Below, in pieces: positions 50,227 through 58,245 of a stretch of 64,000 nt of DNA. Under the pieces are notes generated by a model. It was not told the origin of the DNA and searched no databases. It saw nothing but the letters and a program-made list of their open reading frames with translations. The translations under genes were made by a program, and so were the position numbers. The stretch is from Alistipes sp. (GTDB lineage: Bacteria > Bacteroidota > Bacteroidia > Bacteroidales > Rikenellaceae): contig JAFQRH010000025.1 of NCBI GenBank assembly GCA_017410165.1, positions 89,029 through 153,028 of the forward strand. Reading direction: 5' to 3'. Position 1 is the stretch's first letter. Every line of letters starts with the position of its first letter.

Positions 50227-53001
50227 TTAAAATACGGACGAAACCGACTCTACCCACTCGATTGTCTCAACCGAGAGCGTATCCGTGCGGTCGCTCCACG
50301 ATTTCAACTTTATGAGTCGCTCTTTGCGACGCTCCATTGCGCTCGAAATCGGGAAGTGTGGCTTTGCCAGATTCTGCTTCTCTTCGCGCAGCGACGGACG
50401 TATCGTGCGACGGAAAACGCTGTCGCGTGTCGGACGTCGGTCGATTTCCCACTTAAAGCCGTCGAGTTTCTTGGAACGCGTCTCCGGAATCTTGTCCATC
50501 GGGTAGAACGTGTAGGTCGGATTCACACGATAGGTGATGCCGACGAGTTGGCGGTCGCGGATGTACGACGACATATTACCACTCTCGATATATGCCATCA
50601 TCGTAATCTCCGGCGAGCCCTCGTTCTCCTGCATAAAATATATGGTCTGCACGTTTCCGTCCACATCGTTACGGTAAATCTGATTGTCGCGGAAGTGTGC
50701 CGTCATCTCTTTTCCGGTCACCTGATTGTAGTGTGCCGTATCCACCTCTGCCACCATCATCGGCTTACCCTCGAAATCGGCGTGCGTAATCTTGCTGTTT
50801 GCCGTGTTGATGTGCATCACGTCGGAGGTAATCTGGTTGCTCTCGCTCCACATCACAGGCGAGAGGAAGAGGTGGATAATCGAGTCGCGGCTCGATGCCG
50901 ACAACGAGTCGCACACCATCTGCGCGTCGCTACGGAACATCTTGACGTTGCGAATTGCCAACGTCAGACGATATGTCGAATCGACGGCCACCGTGTCGGT
51001 TGCCTCGGTTGCCTGCTCCGTCTTCTGCTCTTTTTTGAAGATGACGTTGATGAGCGAATCGAGCATACACCTTAACAGCGAATCGGCAGGCACCGAATCG
51101 GCTAATATGAGCGAGTCGATGCGTACGAATACCGAGTCGTGAACCGGCTTGATTTTTATGCCCTTGCGCTCCAATCGCAACACTCGGCGACGCAACTTCT
51201 TGTCGGCACGCTCCTGCGCCTTGACCCTCATCAGCGAGTCGATGCGCTCCAATTTGCGGTAGTATGCCGTACGTTTTGCCTGACGACGGTCGGCAATACG
51301 GTCGAGTTTGGCGTTGAGCGAATCCTGCTTTATCTTGCGTATCGAGTCACGAATGTATCGTTTCTCGGCTTTGAGAATCTCTTTAATCTGCTTCTTGGTC
51401 AGCGTATCCATCGGATTGATAAGCGAGTCGGCTGCAAGCGAATCCACCGCGAGTGAATCTTTTGCCGTCGCCGCTCCCGCAAGCGAATCGCTTCGCATAG
51501 AGGTCGAGTCGGTCGGAGAGGCCGCTACGGTCGATGGTGCGCTGCTTGGCGCAGTCGATGGCTCTGCATTTTCATCTGCGGCTGTCGTCGCTGACGCACC
51601 CTCTGCATTGCTCTGACCTATGGCGCGTTTTACGGCATCGGTCGCAGCGTTTGCCTTCTCGCGCAGGGCCGCAATACGCTCGTCGTTTGGCAGAGCTGCC
51701 GCACCCTCGGTCGGCTTCATCGACTTCGGTATATCGCCTGTGGCCGCGGCTGCCTCATTCGGCTTCGATTGAATTTTTGACTTTATGTCTTTACCTTTGG
51801 CGGCCATCTTCTCGGCTGCGCGTTTCAACTCTTCGCGCTTCTGCTCCTCCGCTTGCGCCGCCTTCGCTTTTGCCAACGAGTCGGCGAGGGCAATCGAATC
51901 GGCACGCATCTTCTCCTCGGCTTTGGCTATCGAGTCGGCACGCTCACGAGCAAGACGCTCGGCAACGGGGTCTTTCGTGTAGAGATACATCGAATCGGAA
52001 CGGATGAATACCGAGTCGCCCTCCGATGTGTCGTAACTAACCAGCACAGGGTCGCGCGTCAGGAACGCATCGCCCGGCTCGCGCCAATATTCGCCCCAAT
52101 CGCCAAACACGAGCACCTTTTGCTCCGTATCGTCAATCTGTATGTTGCGCTTCAAACGGGCATATCCGCGCTCGCCATAGTAGTCGAGCGTATCGCTCCA
52201 CAACTCCTGCTCCTCGGTGAGGATATATCCGTTGAGCGTAAGCGAGTAGTGCTCGCCATCGCGGCTGAATGTTCCTCGGTCGGCATACAGATACTCGTTC
52301 TCGGCCGGTTTCCAGATGTTGGTATTGGTGAAGAATTGTGCGTGGTTGGTCTCGGTGTTGTAGATGACCGAGTCGCCCATCATTTCGTATGTCTCGTTGC
52401 GCATCTGCACGCGATCGACACAGATAATCTCTTTTGTATCGGCGTAGTAGTAACCATACTCGGCTTCGAGTTGATTATCTTCGTCGATGACCACACCGCC
52501 GCCCGAAAACTCGCCGATGTTGGTCTTTGTGTTGAAGAGGAAGTTGTACGTGTAGAGTGTCGTACCCTTATCGACCACCTTGACGATATTCGAATATACG
52601 CGTGCCTCGTTCTTCTCGCCGTCGTATTCGGCACGATCGCCGTAGATGTACGTCGTGCCCTTATTGATAAGCACGTTGCCGAAACACTCGATTTGTGAAT
52701 CGGAGTAGCGCACCGTACTGTCGCACGTGATGACTGTGCCGTTGTGGTGAGCCGCAAAGTTGCCGACGGCAATCAGAATCTTCTTGCCTCGATACTCGGT
52801 TTGGCGACCGCCATCCGACTTCATATCAACAAACTTTTTGCTCTTTTTAGGGGCATCGCTATTGGTGCGAGAGGTGCTTTGGGATGCACCTGCCGGCTCC
52901 GGCTCGCGTGCCGGAAGATGGGGCATACCGCTACTGCCGGCAAATACGATGCTTGCCAGCGCCAACAACGAAACCGTTATGGATACAACCCTTCTACGCA
53001 C
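50227..53001 (-). CDS. OstA-like (LptA/LptD N-terminal type) envelope protein
   Basis: 924 residues from GTG 53001, which overlaps the surA-type stop (TAGTG) and places a signal peptide (RRRVVSITVSLLALASIVFA) at the very start; a longer frame to 53064 overlaps the neighbour. Residues ~75-350 form an OstA-type beta-jelly-roll domain, and a related segment appears at ~685-880. Between them lies a ~330-residue charged insertion rich in DSI/DSL and Lys/Glu/Ala. OstA-family proteins move lipopolysaccharide to the outer membrane. It belongs to an operon with two SurA-type foldases. Confidence 0.8.
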   Translation of the reverse strand: MRRRVVSITVSLLALASIVFAGSSGMPHLPAREPEPAGASQSTSRTNSDAPKKSKKFVDMKSDGGRQTEYRGKKILIAVGNFAAHHNGTVITCDSTVRYSDSQIECFGNVLINKGTTYIYGDRAEYDGEKNEARVYSNIVKVVDKGTTLYTYNFLFNTKTNIGEFSGGGVVIDEDNQLEAEYGYYYADTKEIICVDRVQMRNETYEMMGDSVIYNTETNHAQFFTNTNIWKPAENEYLYADRGTFSRDGEHYSLTLNGYILTEEQELWSDTLDYYGERGYARLKRNIQIDDTEQKVLVFGDWGEYWREPGDAFLTRDPVLVSYDTSEGDSVFIRSDSMYLYTKDPVAERLARERADSIAKAEEKMRADSIALADSLAKAKAAQAEEQKREELKRAAEKMAAKGKDIKSKIQSKPNEAAAATGDIPKSMKPTEGAAALPNDERIAALREKANAATDAVKRAIGQSNAEGASATTAADENAEPSTAPSSAPSTVAASPTDSTSMRSDSLAGAATAKDSLAVDSLAADSLINPMDTLTKKQIKEILKAEKRYIRDSIRKIKQDSLNAKLDRIADRRQAKRTAYYRKLERIDSLMRVKAQERADKKLRRRVLRLERKGIKIKPVHDSVFVRIDSLILADSVPADSLLRCMLDSLINVIFKKEQKTEQATEATDTVAVDSTYRLTLAIRNVKMFRSDAQMVCDSLSASSRDSIIHLFLSPVMWSESNQITSDVMHINTANSKITHADFEGKPMMVAEVDTAHYNQVTGKEMTAHFRDNQIYRNDVDGNVQTIYFMQENEGSPEITMMAYIESGNMSSYIRDRQLVGITYRVNPTYTFYPMDKIPETRSKKLDGFKWEIDRRPTRDSVFRRTIRPSLREEKQNLAKPHFPISSAMERRKERLIKLKSWSDRTDTLSVETIEWVESVSSVF

Positions 53002-54461
53002 TACTGTTGCTGTTTCTTGCTTGGTTTGATTTGAATCTTGGCATTTGCCTCCTTCTTCACCCACTTCTTATTCTTGAACTCGCCGTCGCGATACTCCGGA
53101 TCGATGTAGATGTACATCGCATCAATCTTCTCGTCGAGCCACTTGTTGAAGTCGTGCTGCTGCTTCTCGTTCAGTGCAATCTGCTCCAAACGCAGGTAGT
53201 CCTCTTCGAGCGATGCCACGTGTGTCGGGATAATCTCGATGAGTTTTACGATTTTGCAGATATCGTTACCGTTGAGGTCCGATGTGCGGAATGCCGGCGA
53301 GATTTCGCCAACTTGCAGACGACGGATTGCGTTATAGTCGTCAATGCTCTTTCCGCCACCTACGCCGAAATCCTCTTTGAGGAACTTGGTTGCCGTCAGT
53401 TTGGCGTCGAATGCCGAGTAGTGTTCGAGCAGGTCGTGGTTTGTTACGATACCGCCGTTCATCTTCGAGTGCTTGTCGTCCGAATGCTGTGCTGCTGCCA
53501 CGTCGAATGCAAGCGAATCCTTGCGAATAAGGTTGGCAATGCTGTCCAACTCGATCATCGGCTGCGTGAGCTCCTCCATCGTGTATGTCGGGCGGAGCAG
53601 GATGTGACGGCAGTGGAACATCGAGCCCTTTCTGTCAATCAGTTGAATAAGGTGGAAACCGAACTGCGTCTCGACCACCTCCGAAACCTGGCCCGGACGC
53701 AACTCCTGCAATGCATCGGAGAACGGCTTTACGAAACCTGCCGCAGGCGATGGCTCCAACTCGCCACCGCGAATGGCCGAACCATCGACCGAATACATAC
53801 GTGCGAGGGTCGAGAACTGTGCCTTGCCGGTCACGATGCGCTCGCGCATTTCGAGCAGACGTTCACGCGTACGACGCTTTGCCTCCTCCATTCCTTTCGG
53901 GAACTTTGTGATGTGGGCATATACGTATTGCTCGGCTATGATTGGCAGACTATCTTTGTCGATATTGCGGTAGAAACGCTCCACCTCGCCCGGCACAACT
54001 CGTGTCTTGCTGACAATCTCCTGCTGCATCGCTGAGGCGTAGGTCTGCTCCTCGGCCTGACGACGAAGCAGTTCGCGGATGTGATACACAGGCATATGCG
54101 TCTTCTTTTCGAGAGCCGTCACCGAACCCTCCTCCTCGATCATCGACTGTATGCGGGTCTCGACGCGCTGCAATACGTCGCCCGTATTGATTTGAACGGA
54201 GTCGATGAGTGCCTGATTGTAGAGCAACTTCTGCATAAGCAACTGCTCCAATGCCTCGTTTTTAGGGTCGCGGTCGGAGGTGTATCCTGCTGCACGACGC
54301 TGCTCGACGAGTTGCGTGGCGAGTTGCTCCACGTCGGAGTGCATAATGGACGAGTTGCCGACAATGGCAACGATTTTGTCGAGCATCACAAAACGCTTCT
54401 GCGCATATACTCCTGCCGAAAGCGCAAGTAGTGATAAACCGATAAATAGACTTTTCTTCAT
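53001..54461 (-). CDS. surA: SurA-like periplasmic peptidyl-prolyl isomerase
   Basis: 486 residues with signal peptide MKKSLFIGLSLLALSAGVYA. The N-terminal chaperone part opens with VMLDKIVAIVGNSSIMHSDV, followed by two parvulin domains: the first around FSTLARMYSVDGSAIRGGEL and QFGFHLIQLID (~200-290), the second around CRHILLRP (~285) and DDKHSKMNGGIV (~330). SurA escorts outer-membrane proteins through the periplasm. The stop overlaps the OstA-like start by one base, and the gene begins 18 bases after the preceding SurA-type lipoprotein gene. Confidence 0.88.
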   Translation of the reverse strand: MKKSLFIGLSLLALSAGVYAQKRFVMLDKIVAIVGNSSIMHSDVEQLATQLVEQRRAAGYTSDRDPKNEALEQLLMQKLLYNQALIDSVQINTGDVLQRVETRIQSMIEEEGSVTALEKKTHMPVYHIRELLRRQAEEQTYASAMQQEIVSKTRVVPGEVERFYRNIDKDSLPIIAEQYVYAHITKFPKGMEEAKRRTRERLLEMRERIVTGKAQFSTLARMYSVDGSAIRGGELEPSPAAGFVKPFSDALQELRPGQVSEVVETQFGFHLIQLIDRKGSMFHCRHILLRPTYTMEELTQPMIELDSIANLIRKDSLAFDVAAAQHSDDKHSKMNGGIVTNHDLLEHYSAFDAKLTATKFLKEDFGVGGGKSIDDYNAIRRLQVGEISPAFRTSDLNGNDICKIVKLIEIIPTHVASLEEDYLRLEQIALNEKQQHDFNKWLDEKIDAMYIYIDPEYRDGEFKNKKWVKKEANAKIQIKPSKKQQQ

Positions 54462-54479
54462 ATCTTTTTCTCTATTTTT

Positions 54480-55406
54480 TTATTTCGTTGTTGGTTGTTG
54501 TGCAGAGCCGACCTTTACGCTGTCGCTCTCCGAGAGCGGCTCGTCCGGCTCGGCAGTGTAGCGTTTTATCAGTCCGTTCTGCTCGGCATTGCCCACCATT
54601 CGCTCCTCTTCGTGGCGGATGACCTCCTCCTGACGACGTTTGGTGAGGATGCGCACGATGTTCTCGCGAGCCATAAAGAGCGGCATCGTATCGCCCGCTT
54701 TGAGCGCATCGGTCACGCGGAAGCAGTAATACGAGCGGTCGTGGTGTATCTGTCGGACACTGCGATCGGTGAGCAACTCCTCGTGTGCCGATTGGCGCAA
54801 CAGCGGCAGATAACTCTTAAATTCGGTAAAATCCGTCCATTCGTCGAACTTCGTCAGTCGAAAATTGCTTTTCAGACACACCTGCTCGAAATCCTTGAAG
54901 ACCTCCGCCTTTGGCGAGCGCATCATCGAGAGCAACCACTCGCGACGACGGAATTGGTCGGGAAATGCTACGATGTAGCCCTTCACCACCGGAGCCGACA
55001 GTCGGAAATCGTTTTTGTGACCGTTGTAATACTCCTCGATGTCGGCATCCGTAATCTCGCCGTTCATCTGCGTATCGAGATAGTGTTGTTCGACTTTGCG
55101 GATGAGTAACGACTGGCGATACTCTTCAACCATACGGTCGATATCCTGCTCCGACGAGGAGAAGATAAGCTCTGCCTCCTGCAATTTCAGTTGGCGGACA
55201 ATCCAACGCTCGATGAGCGTCTCGACATAGTTGAGCGAATCGGCACCCGTAATACCTTTCGGCAGGGCGGCGGTGACCTCCTCGACCGAGAGCGTCTTGC
55301 GACCCACTTTCGCAACCGGCTCCGGTCCGAAAATGATGGACGTTTCGCGGCAGGATGATGCGGCGAAGAGCAGGGCGACGATTGCTATTTTCTTAAAAAA
55401 CTTCAT
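54480..55406 (-). CDS. SurA-N-like lipoprotein (putative peptidyl-prolyl isomerase family)
   Basis: 308 residues from ATG 55406. Lipoprotein signal MKFFKKIAIVALLFAASSC with Cys at 19. The N-terminal region (VAKVGRKTLSVEEVTAALPK, then helical ERWIVRQLKLQEAELIF) resembles the SurA N-terminal helical domain; ADIEEYYNGHKNDFRLSAP and VKGYIVAFPD follow, but no clear parvulin catalytic domain is visible, so isomerase activity is doubtful. Paired SurA-type genes ahead of an OstA-like gene are typical in Bacteroidota, consistent with outer-membrane assembly. Confidence 0.75.
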   Translation of the reverse strand: MKFFKKIAIVALLFAASSCRETSIIFGPEPVAKVGRKTLSVEEVTAALPKGITGADSLNYVETLIERWIVRQLKLQEAELIFSSSEQDIDRMVEEYRQSLLIRKVEQHYLDTQMNGEITDADIEEYYNGHKNDFRLSAPVVKGYIVAFPDQFRRREWLLSMMRSPKAEVFKDFEQVCLKSNFRLTKFDEWTDFTEFKSYLPLLRQSAHEELLTDRSVRQIHHDRSYYCFRVTDALKAGDTMPLFMARENIVRILTKRRQEEVIRHEEERMVGNAEQNGLIKRYTAEPDEPLSESDSVKVGSAQQPTTK

Positions 55407-55416
55407 ATACAACCTG

Positions 55417-55424
55417 CAAAGATA
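55417..55424 (-). promoter_or_regulatory. Promoter -7 element for the SurA-OstA operon
   Basis: TATCTTTG on the minus strand, ending 10 bases before ATG 55406; a TTTG at normal spacing is not evident. The leader would be only a few bases. Confidence 0.55.
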
Positions 55425-55479
55425 CTATTTTTGACGGAATAAACGTATTACAAAGTAATAATATTGCCGAATCACGTAA

Positions 55480-55506
55480 AAAAAGCGACCTTTTGGGCCG
55501 CTTTTT
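55480..55506 (-). terminator. Terminator after the epimerase-family gene
   Basis: AAAAAGCGACC (55480-55490) pairs with GGCCGCTTTTT (55496-55506) with one mismatch; a run of As follows on the plus side, i.e. Ts on the minus strand. Confidence 0.75.
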
Positions 55507-55524
55507 CGCAATATTTTCGATTTG

Positions 55525-57012
55525 CTATCTGTAATCTTTTGGATTTTCCTCGCCGTACGTCATATTTTCGCCGGTCGCCTTCGGGTGCATCGCACTCCAA
55601 ACTTGTGCCAAAAACGGATTGTTTGCCGCCTGCTCGTCATATCGCCACGGGGTGGTCAGACACTTGTCGCACCAGTGGCCGCCGAGCAGAATCAGTGTCG
55701 GCGATGCGGTGAACGTATGGCCACACGCGCAACGCCACTTTAACGGCGTACGCAGGTCGCCGACAGTCATCTGCTCCGAGAGACACTCGCCTCCTCGGAA
55801 CTCGGCTGCCGAACGCATATCTTCTATTGAAAGTGCCTCCATCGGGCGGCTCTCGTCGTAGCCGTGATTGAGTCGCACGGCGTGCTCGGCATCCGACAGA
55901 TGGAAGTCGGTCACTTGCGCCCAATCGCCTATCGCATCGCGTTGGCTGCGCGAGCCGAAAAAGGCGGCAATACGCTCCTCGTTGTGGTGGCGCAGCCAAC
56001 CGAGTGTGCCGAATGTTTTGTCGTTGGCTATCAGTCGCATAAATGGCTTTATGAGAGATGCCGGAACGAACTTTGCAAGGGCGAAAAACCAAGGTGTTTG
56101 TCGGCTCATTTGGCGGAAATATTCCTTTACCGGAGTGTTTGCGCGGAAGTGCAAAATATCCTCCAAACGGTCGGAATCGAGATACCACTGACCGTGAAAA
56201 TTGTGCGTCGCAAACCAGTTCGGCTCGAAGACTTTTTCGGGCGGCGGACAGTTGATTGCCGCGAGCAGAAGTTGCTCAAATTCGTAGTTCGTCAGACGGT
56301 ACTCGGCGCCACTGCCGATATTGTAAAAACGGCACCAAAAATCCTCCGGAATATCGTCTCGACAGACGGCTGCCAACAGTCGTCCCGAATCCTCGACCGT
56401 AGCCCACTCCAATACGCCGCGAATCGGCACGTGGAACATTATCGGGTCCATATTTTTGAGCAGTGCCGGATAGAGTATTCCCGACTGTCGCAAACTGACC
56501 CAATAGCGCAATCCCGACTCGGCAAATATGCGCTCTGCGCGACACTTCGAGATGGCGTAATAGTCGAACATCGACGGGAAAATCGGGTCGCCGCATCGGC
56601 CCCAATGCAACGGGTCGCGACGGTCGCCTGTTTGTGCCACACTGCCTATATATACGACCTTTACGGCGTCGGGGTCGGGTTGTTGTTTGACGGCTCGAAC
56701 GATGTTCTCTGCCGCTGCGACATTGACGCGCAGGGTGGTTGCCGGACGGTAGTCGGCAGCCGGCGAGACCATACCGCCGACGTGCAACACATAGTCGCAC
56801 CCTGTGACGGCTTCGAGCACATCCTCATAGTGGGTCAAATCGCCCCATACGATGCGGATTTTGTCGCCCATAGGTGCCAATTTGCGACGATTTTGCTTGG
56901 TGTCGCGCACCAAAACCGTAACGTCGAGGCGGTCGCCGTGCGAGAGTAACTCTTTAAGCCCGGCCGTACCCATTACACCGGTGGCACCGGTCAAAAGAAC
57001 ACGTTTTTTCAT
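55525..57012 (-). CDS. NAD-dependent epimerase/dehydratase family protein with C-terminal zinc-ribbon
   Basis: 495 residues. Residues 1-330 form an extended short-chain dehydrogenase: the nucleotide motif GATGVMGTAGLKEL, the catalytic YAISK (~148) and the preceding IGSVAQTG. The last ~120 residues carry a treble-clef type metal site, WRCACGHTF then GGHWCDKC (~430-460), resembling zinc-ribbon (DUF4379-like) domains, followed by a short acidic tail. The substrate is unknown. The fusion is unusual for an epimerase. It lies 44 bases after the CPBP gene on the same strand. Confidence 0.8.
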   Translation of the reverse strand: MKKRVLLTGATGVMGTAGLKELLSHGDRLDVTVLVRDTKQNRRKLAPMGDKIRIVWGDLTHYEDVLEAVTGCDYVLHVGGMVSPAADYRPATTLRVNVAAAENIVRAVKQQPDPDAVKVVYIGSVAQTGDRRDPLHWGRCGDPIFPSMFDYYAISKCRAERIFAESGLRYWVSLRQSGILYPALLKNMDPIMFHVPIRGVLEWATVEDSGRLLAAVCRDDIPEDFWCRFYNIGSGAEYRLTNYEFEQLLLAAINCPPPEKVFEPNWFATHNFHGQWYLDSDRLEDILHFRANTPVKEYFRQMSRQTPWFFALAKFVPASLIKPFMRLIANDKTFGTLGWLRHHNEERIAAFFGSRSQRDAIGDWAQVTDFHLSDAEHAVRLNHGYDESRPMEALSIEDMRSAAEFRGGECLSEQMTVGDLRTPLKWRCACGHTFTASPTLILLGGHWCDKCLTTPWRYDEQAANNPFLAQVWSAMHPKATGENMTYGEENPKDYR

Positions 57013-57056
57013 ACTTCAAAATAAACTCGGACAAATCCTCGTGGATGCCCATATTT

Positions 57057-58040
57057 TTAAGCGATATCCTTGCGATAAACCTTGCGAAATGCCTCTGCAA
57101 AACACGATATGCAGACGAGCGCACAGAGGGCGTAAACGACATAATATTCGACACCTCCGCCAAAGAGTTCGGCAAATGATATGTCGCTGAAACCGAATAC
57201 GATAAGCGCAAACGCAAAGGCGTTGTTGAGCGAGTGCAGAATCATCGTCGAGAAGAGCGACGAGGTGCGCAAATAGGCGGTGCCGAAGATGAATCCGGCG
57301 ACGATTGCCGAGACGGCTACTGCGGGCTCGATGTGTATGATGCCGAAGAAGAGCGATGCGATGATTACCGAGACGAATTTACCCCAACGTCGGCGGAGTG
57401 TTTCAAGTACCACGCCGCGACAAATCAACTCCTCGAAAAATGGTGCAAATACGATTGCCGTGATGCTCGCCCAAAAGCCGCGACCCGTGCCGCCGTTGTC
57501 CGCTTCGGGTAGGATTTCGAGCAGTGGCTCGATGAGGACTTGTGCCGCTACAATCCAGATAAAATACGTCAGTATAATATTGGGGTTGAATCCTTTACGC
57601 GAAAATCGCGCAACTACGCCCTTGCCATCGCGCAGACGAACATATAACCATATCGACAAGAATGCCGCCAACATCGACAACGGGTAGATGATAGCAAATC
57701 GTTCGCCTTTCAACACCTCGATTTGCATCGTTGTTTCGATGTCCGGTTGCCCAAGTTCGGCGACATTGGGCAGGGTCAATCCGCACGCCATACATAGTGC
57801 GCTGACGACGATTTGCGAGACGAACAACAGCAGAGCCATTGCCACAATGTCGAGTGCGCCCGGAAAGTGATGGTGCTTGTAGGAGTCCAACGCTTCGGGG
57901 TCGAGCATCTCGACCTCGTCTGTCGCCTCGTCCTCCCACGCTCCCTCTCGCTGCGCCTCATCTCTTTGCGCGGTCTCTTCGTGTGCCTCCTCTCTTTGCT
58001 CAACCGGCTCGACCGGCTGTATCTGCTCTCTGTCCGACAT
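57057..58040 (-). CDS. CPBP-family intramembrane metalloprotease
   Basis: 327 residues from ATG 58040 (an upstream in-frame ATG at 58094 crosses the promoter). The N-terminal ~55 residues are acidic and Glu/Gln-rich (QPVEPVEQREEAHEETAQRD), then about eight membrane segments. The CPBP motifs are FFEELICRGVVLETL (~200) and FFGIIHIEP (~240), with EExxxR and HxxxP-like elements of the Abi/CAAX protease family. Its target is unknown; bacterial members can process peptides or contribute to immunity against bacteriocins, and nothing nearby says which. Confidence 0.85.
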   Translation of the reverse strand: MSDREQIQPVEPVEQREEAHEETAQRDEAQREGAWEDEATDEVEMLDPEALDSYKHHHFPGALDIVAMALLLFVSQIVVSALCMACGLTLPNVAELGQPDIETTMQIEVLKGERFAIIYPLSMLAAFLSIWLYVRLRDGKGVVARFSRKGFNPNIILTYFIWIVAAQVLIEPLLEILPEADNGGTGRGFWASITAIVFAPFFEELICRGVVLETLRRRWGKFVSVIIASLFFGIIHIEPAVAVSAIVAGFIFGTAYLRTSSLFSTMILHSLNNAFAFALIVFGFSDISFAELFGGGVEYYVVYALCALVCISCFAEAFRKVYRKDIA

Positions 58041-58062
58041 TGTAATTTGGTTTTTCAAGTGC

Positions 58063-58070
58063 CAAAGATA
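58063..58070 (-). promoter_or_regulatory. Promoter -7 element for the CPBP-epimerase pair
   Basis: TATCTTTG on the minus strand, ~22 bases before ATG 58040; no -33 box at the expected spacing is clear. Confidence 0.5.
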
Positions 58071-58182
58071 ATAAAATAAGTTGATTTTCCGCACGCGCCG
58101 GCAAATTGTAGATATTTTCTATTATTTGCGCCTTGTTTTGCCGTAGTTTCAATTTTGTTACTCACAAAAAGCCGATATGCCA

Positions 58183-58223
58183 ACAAACAAGGGACCGTCC
58201 CAATCGGGTGGTCCCTTGTTTGT
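58183..58223 (-). terminator. Terminator after the giant phosphoesterase gene
   Basis: ACAAACAAGGGACC (58183-58196) pairs with GGTCCCTTGTTTGT (58210-58223), a 14-bp stem. It lies 22 bases past the stop codon of the minus-strand gene; T-rich arms allow it to act from either side. Confidence 0.85.
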
Positions 58224-58245
58224 CTATGCTCCAAAGAGGGCGCGA

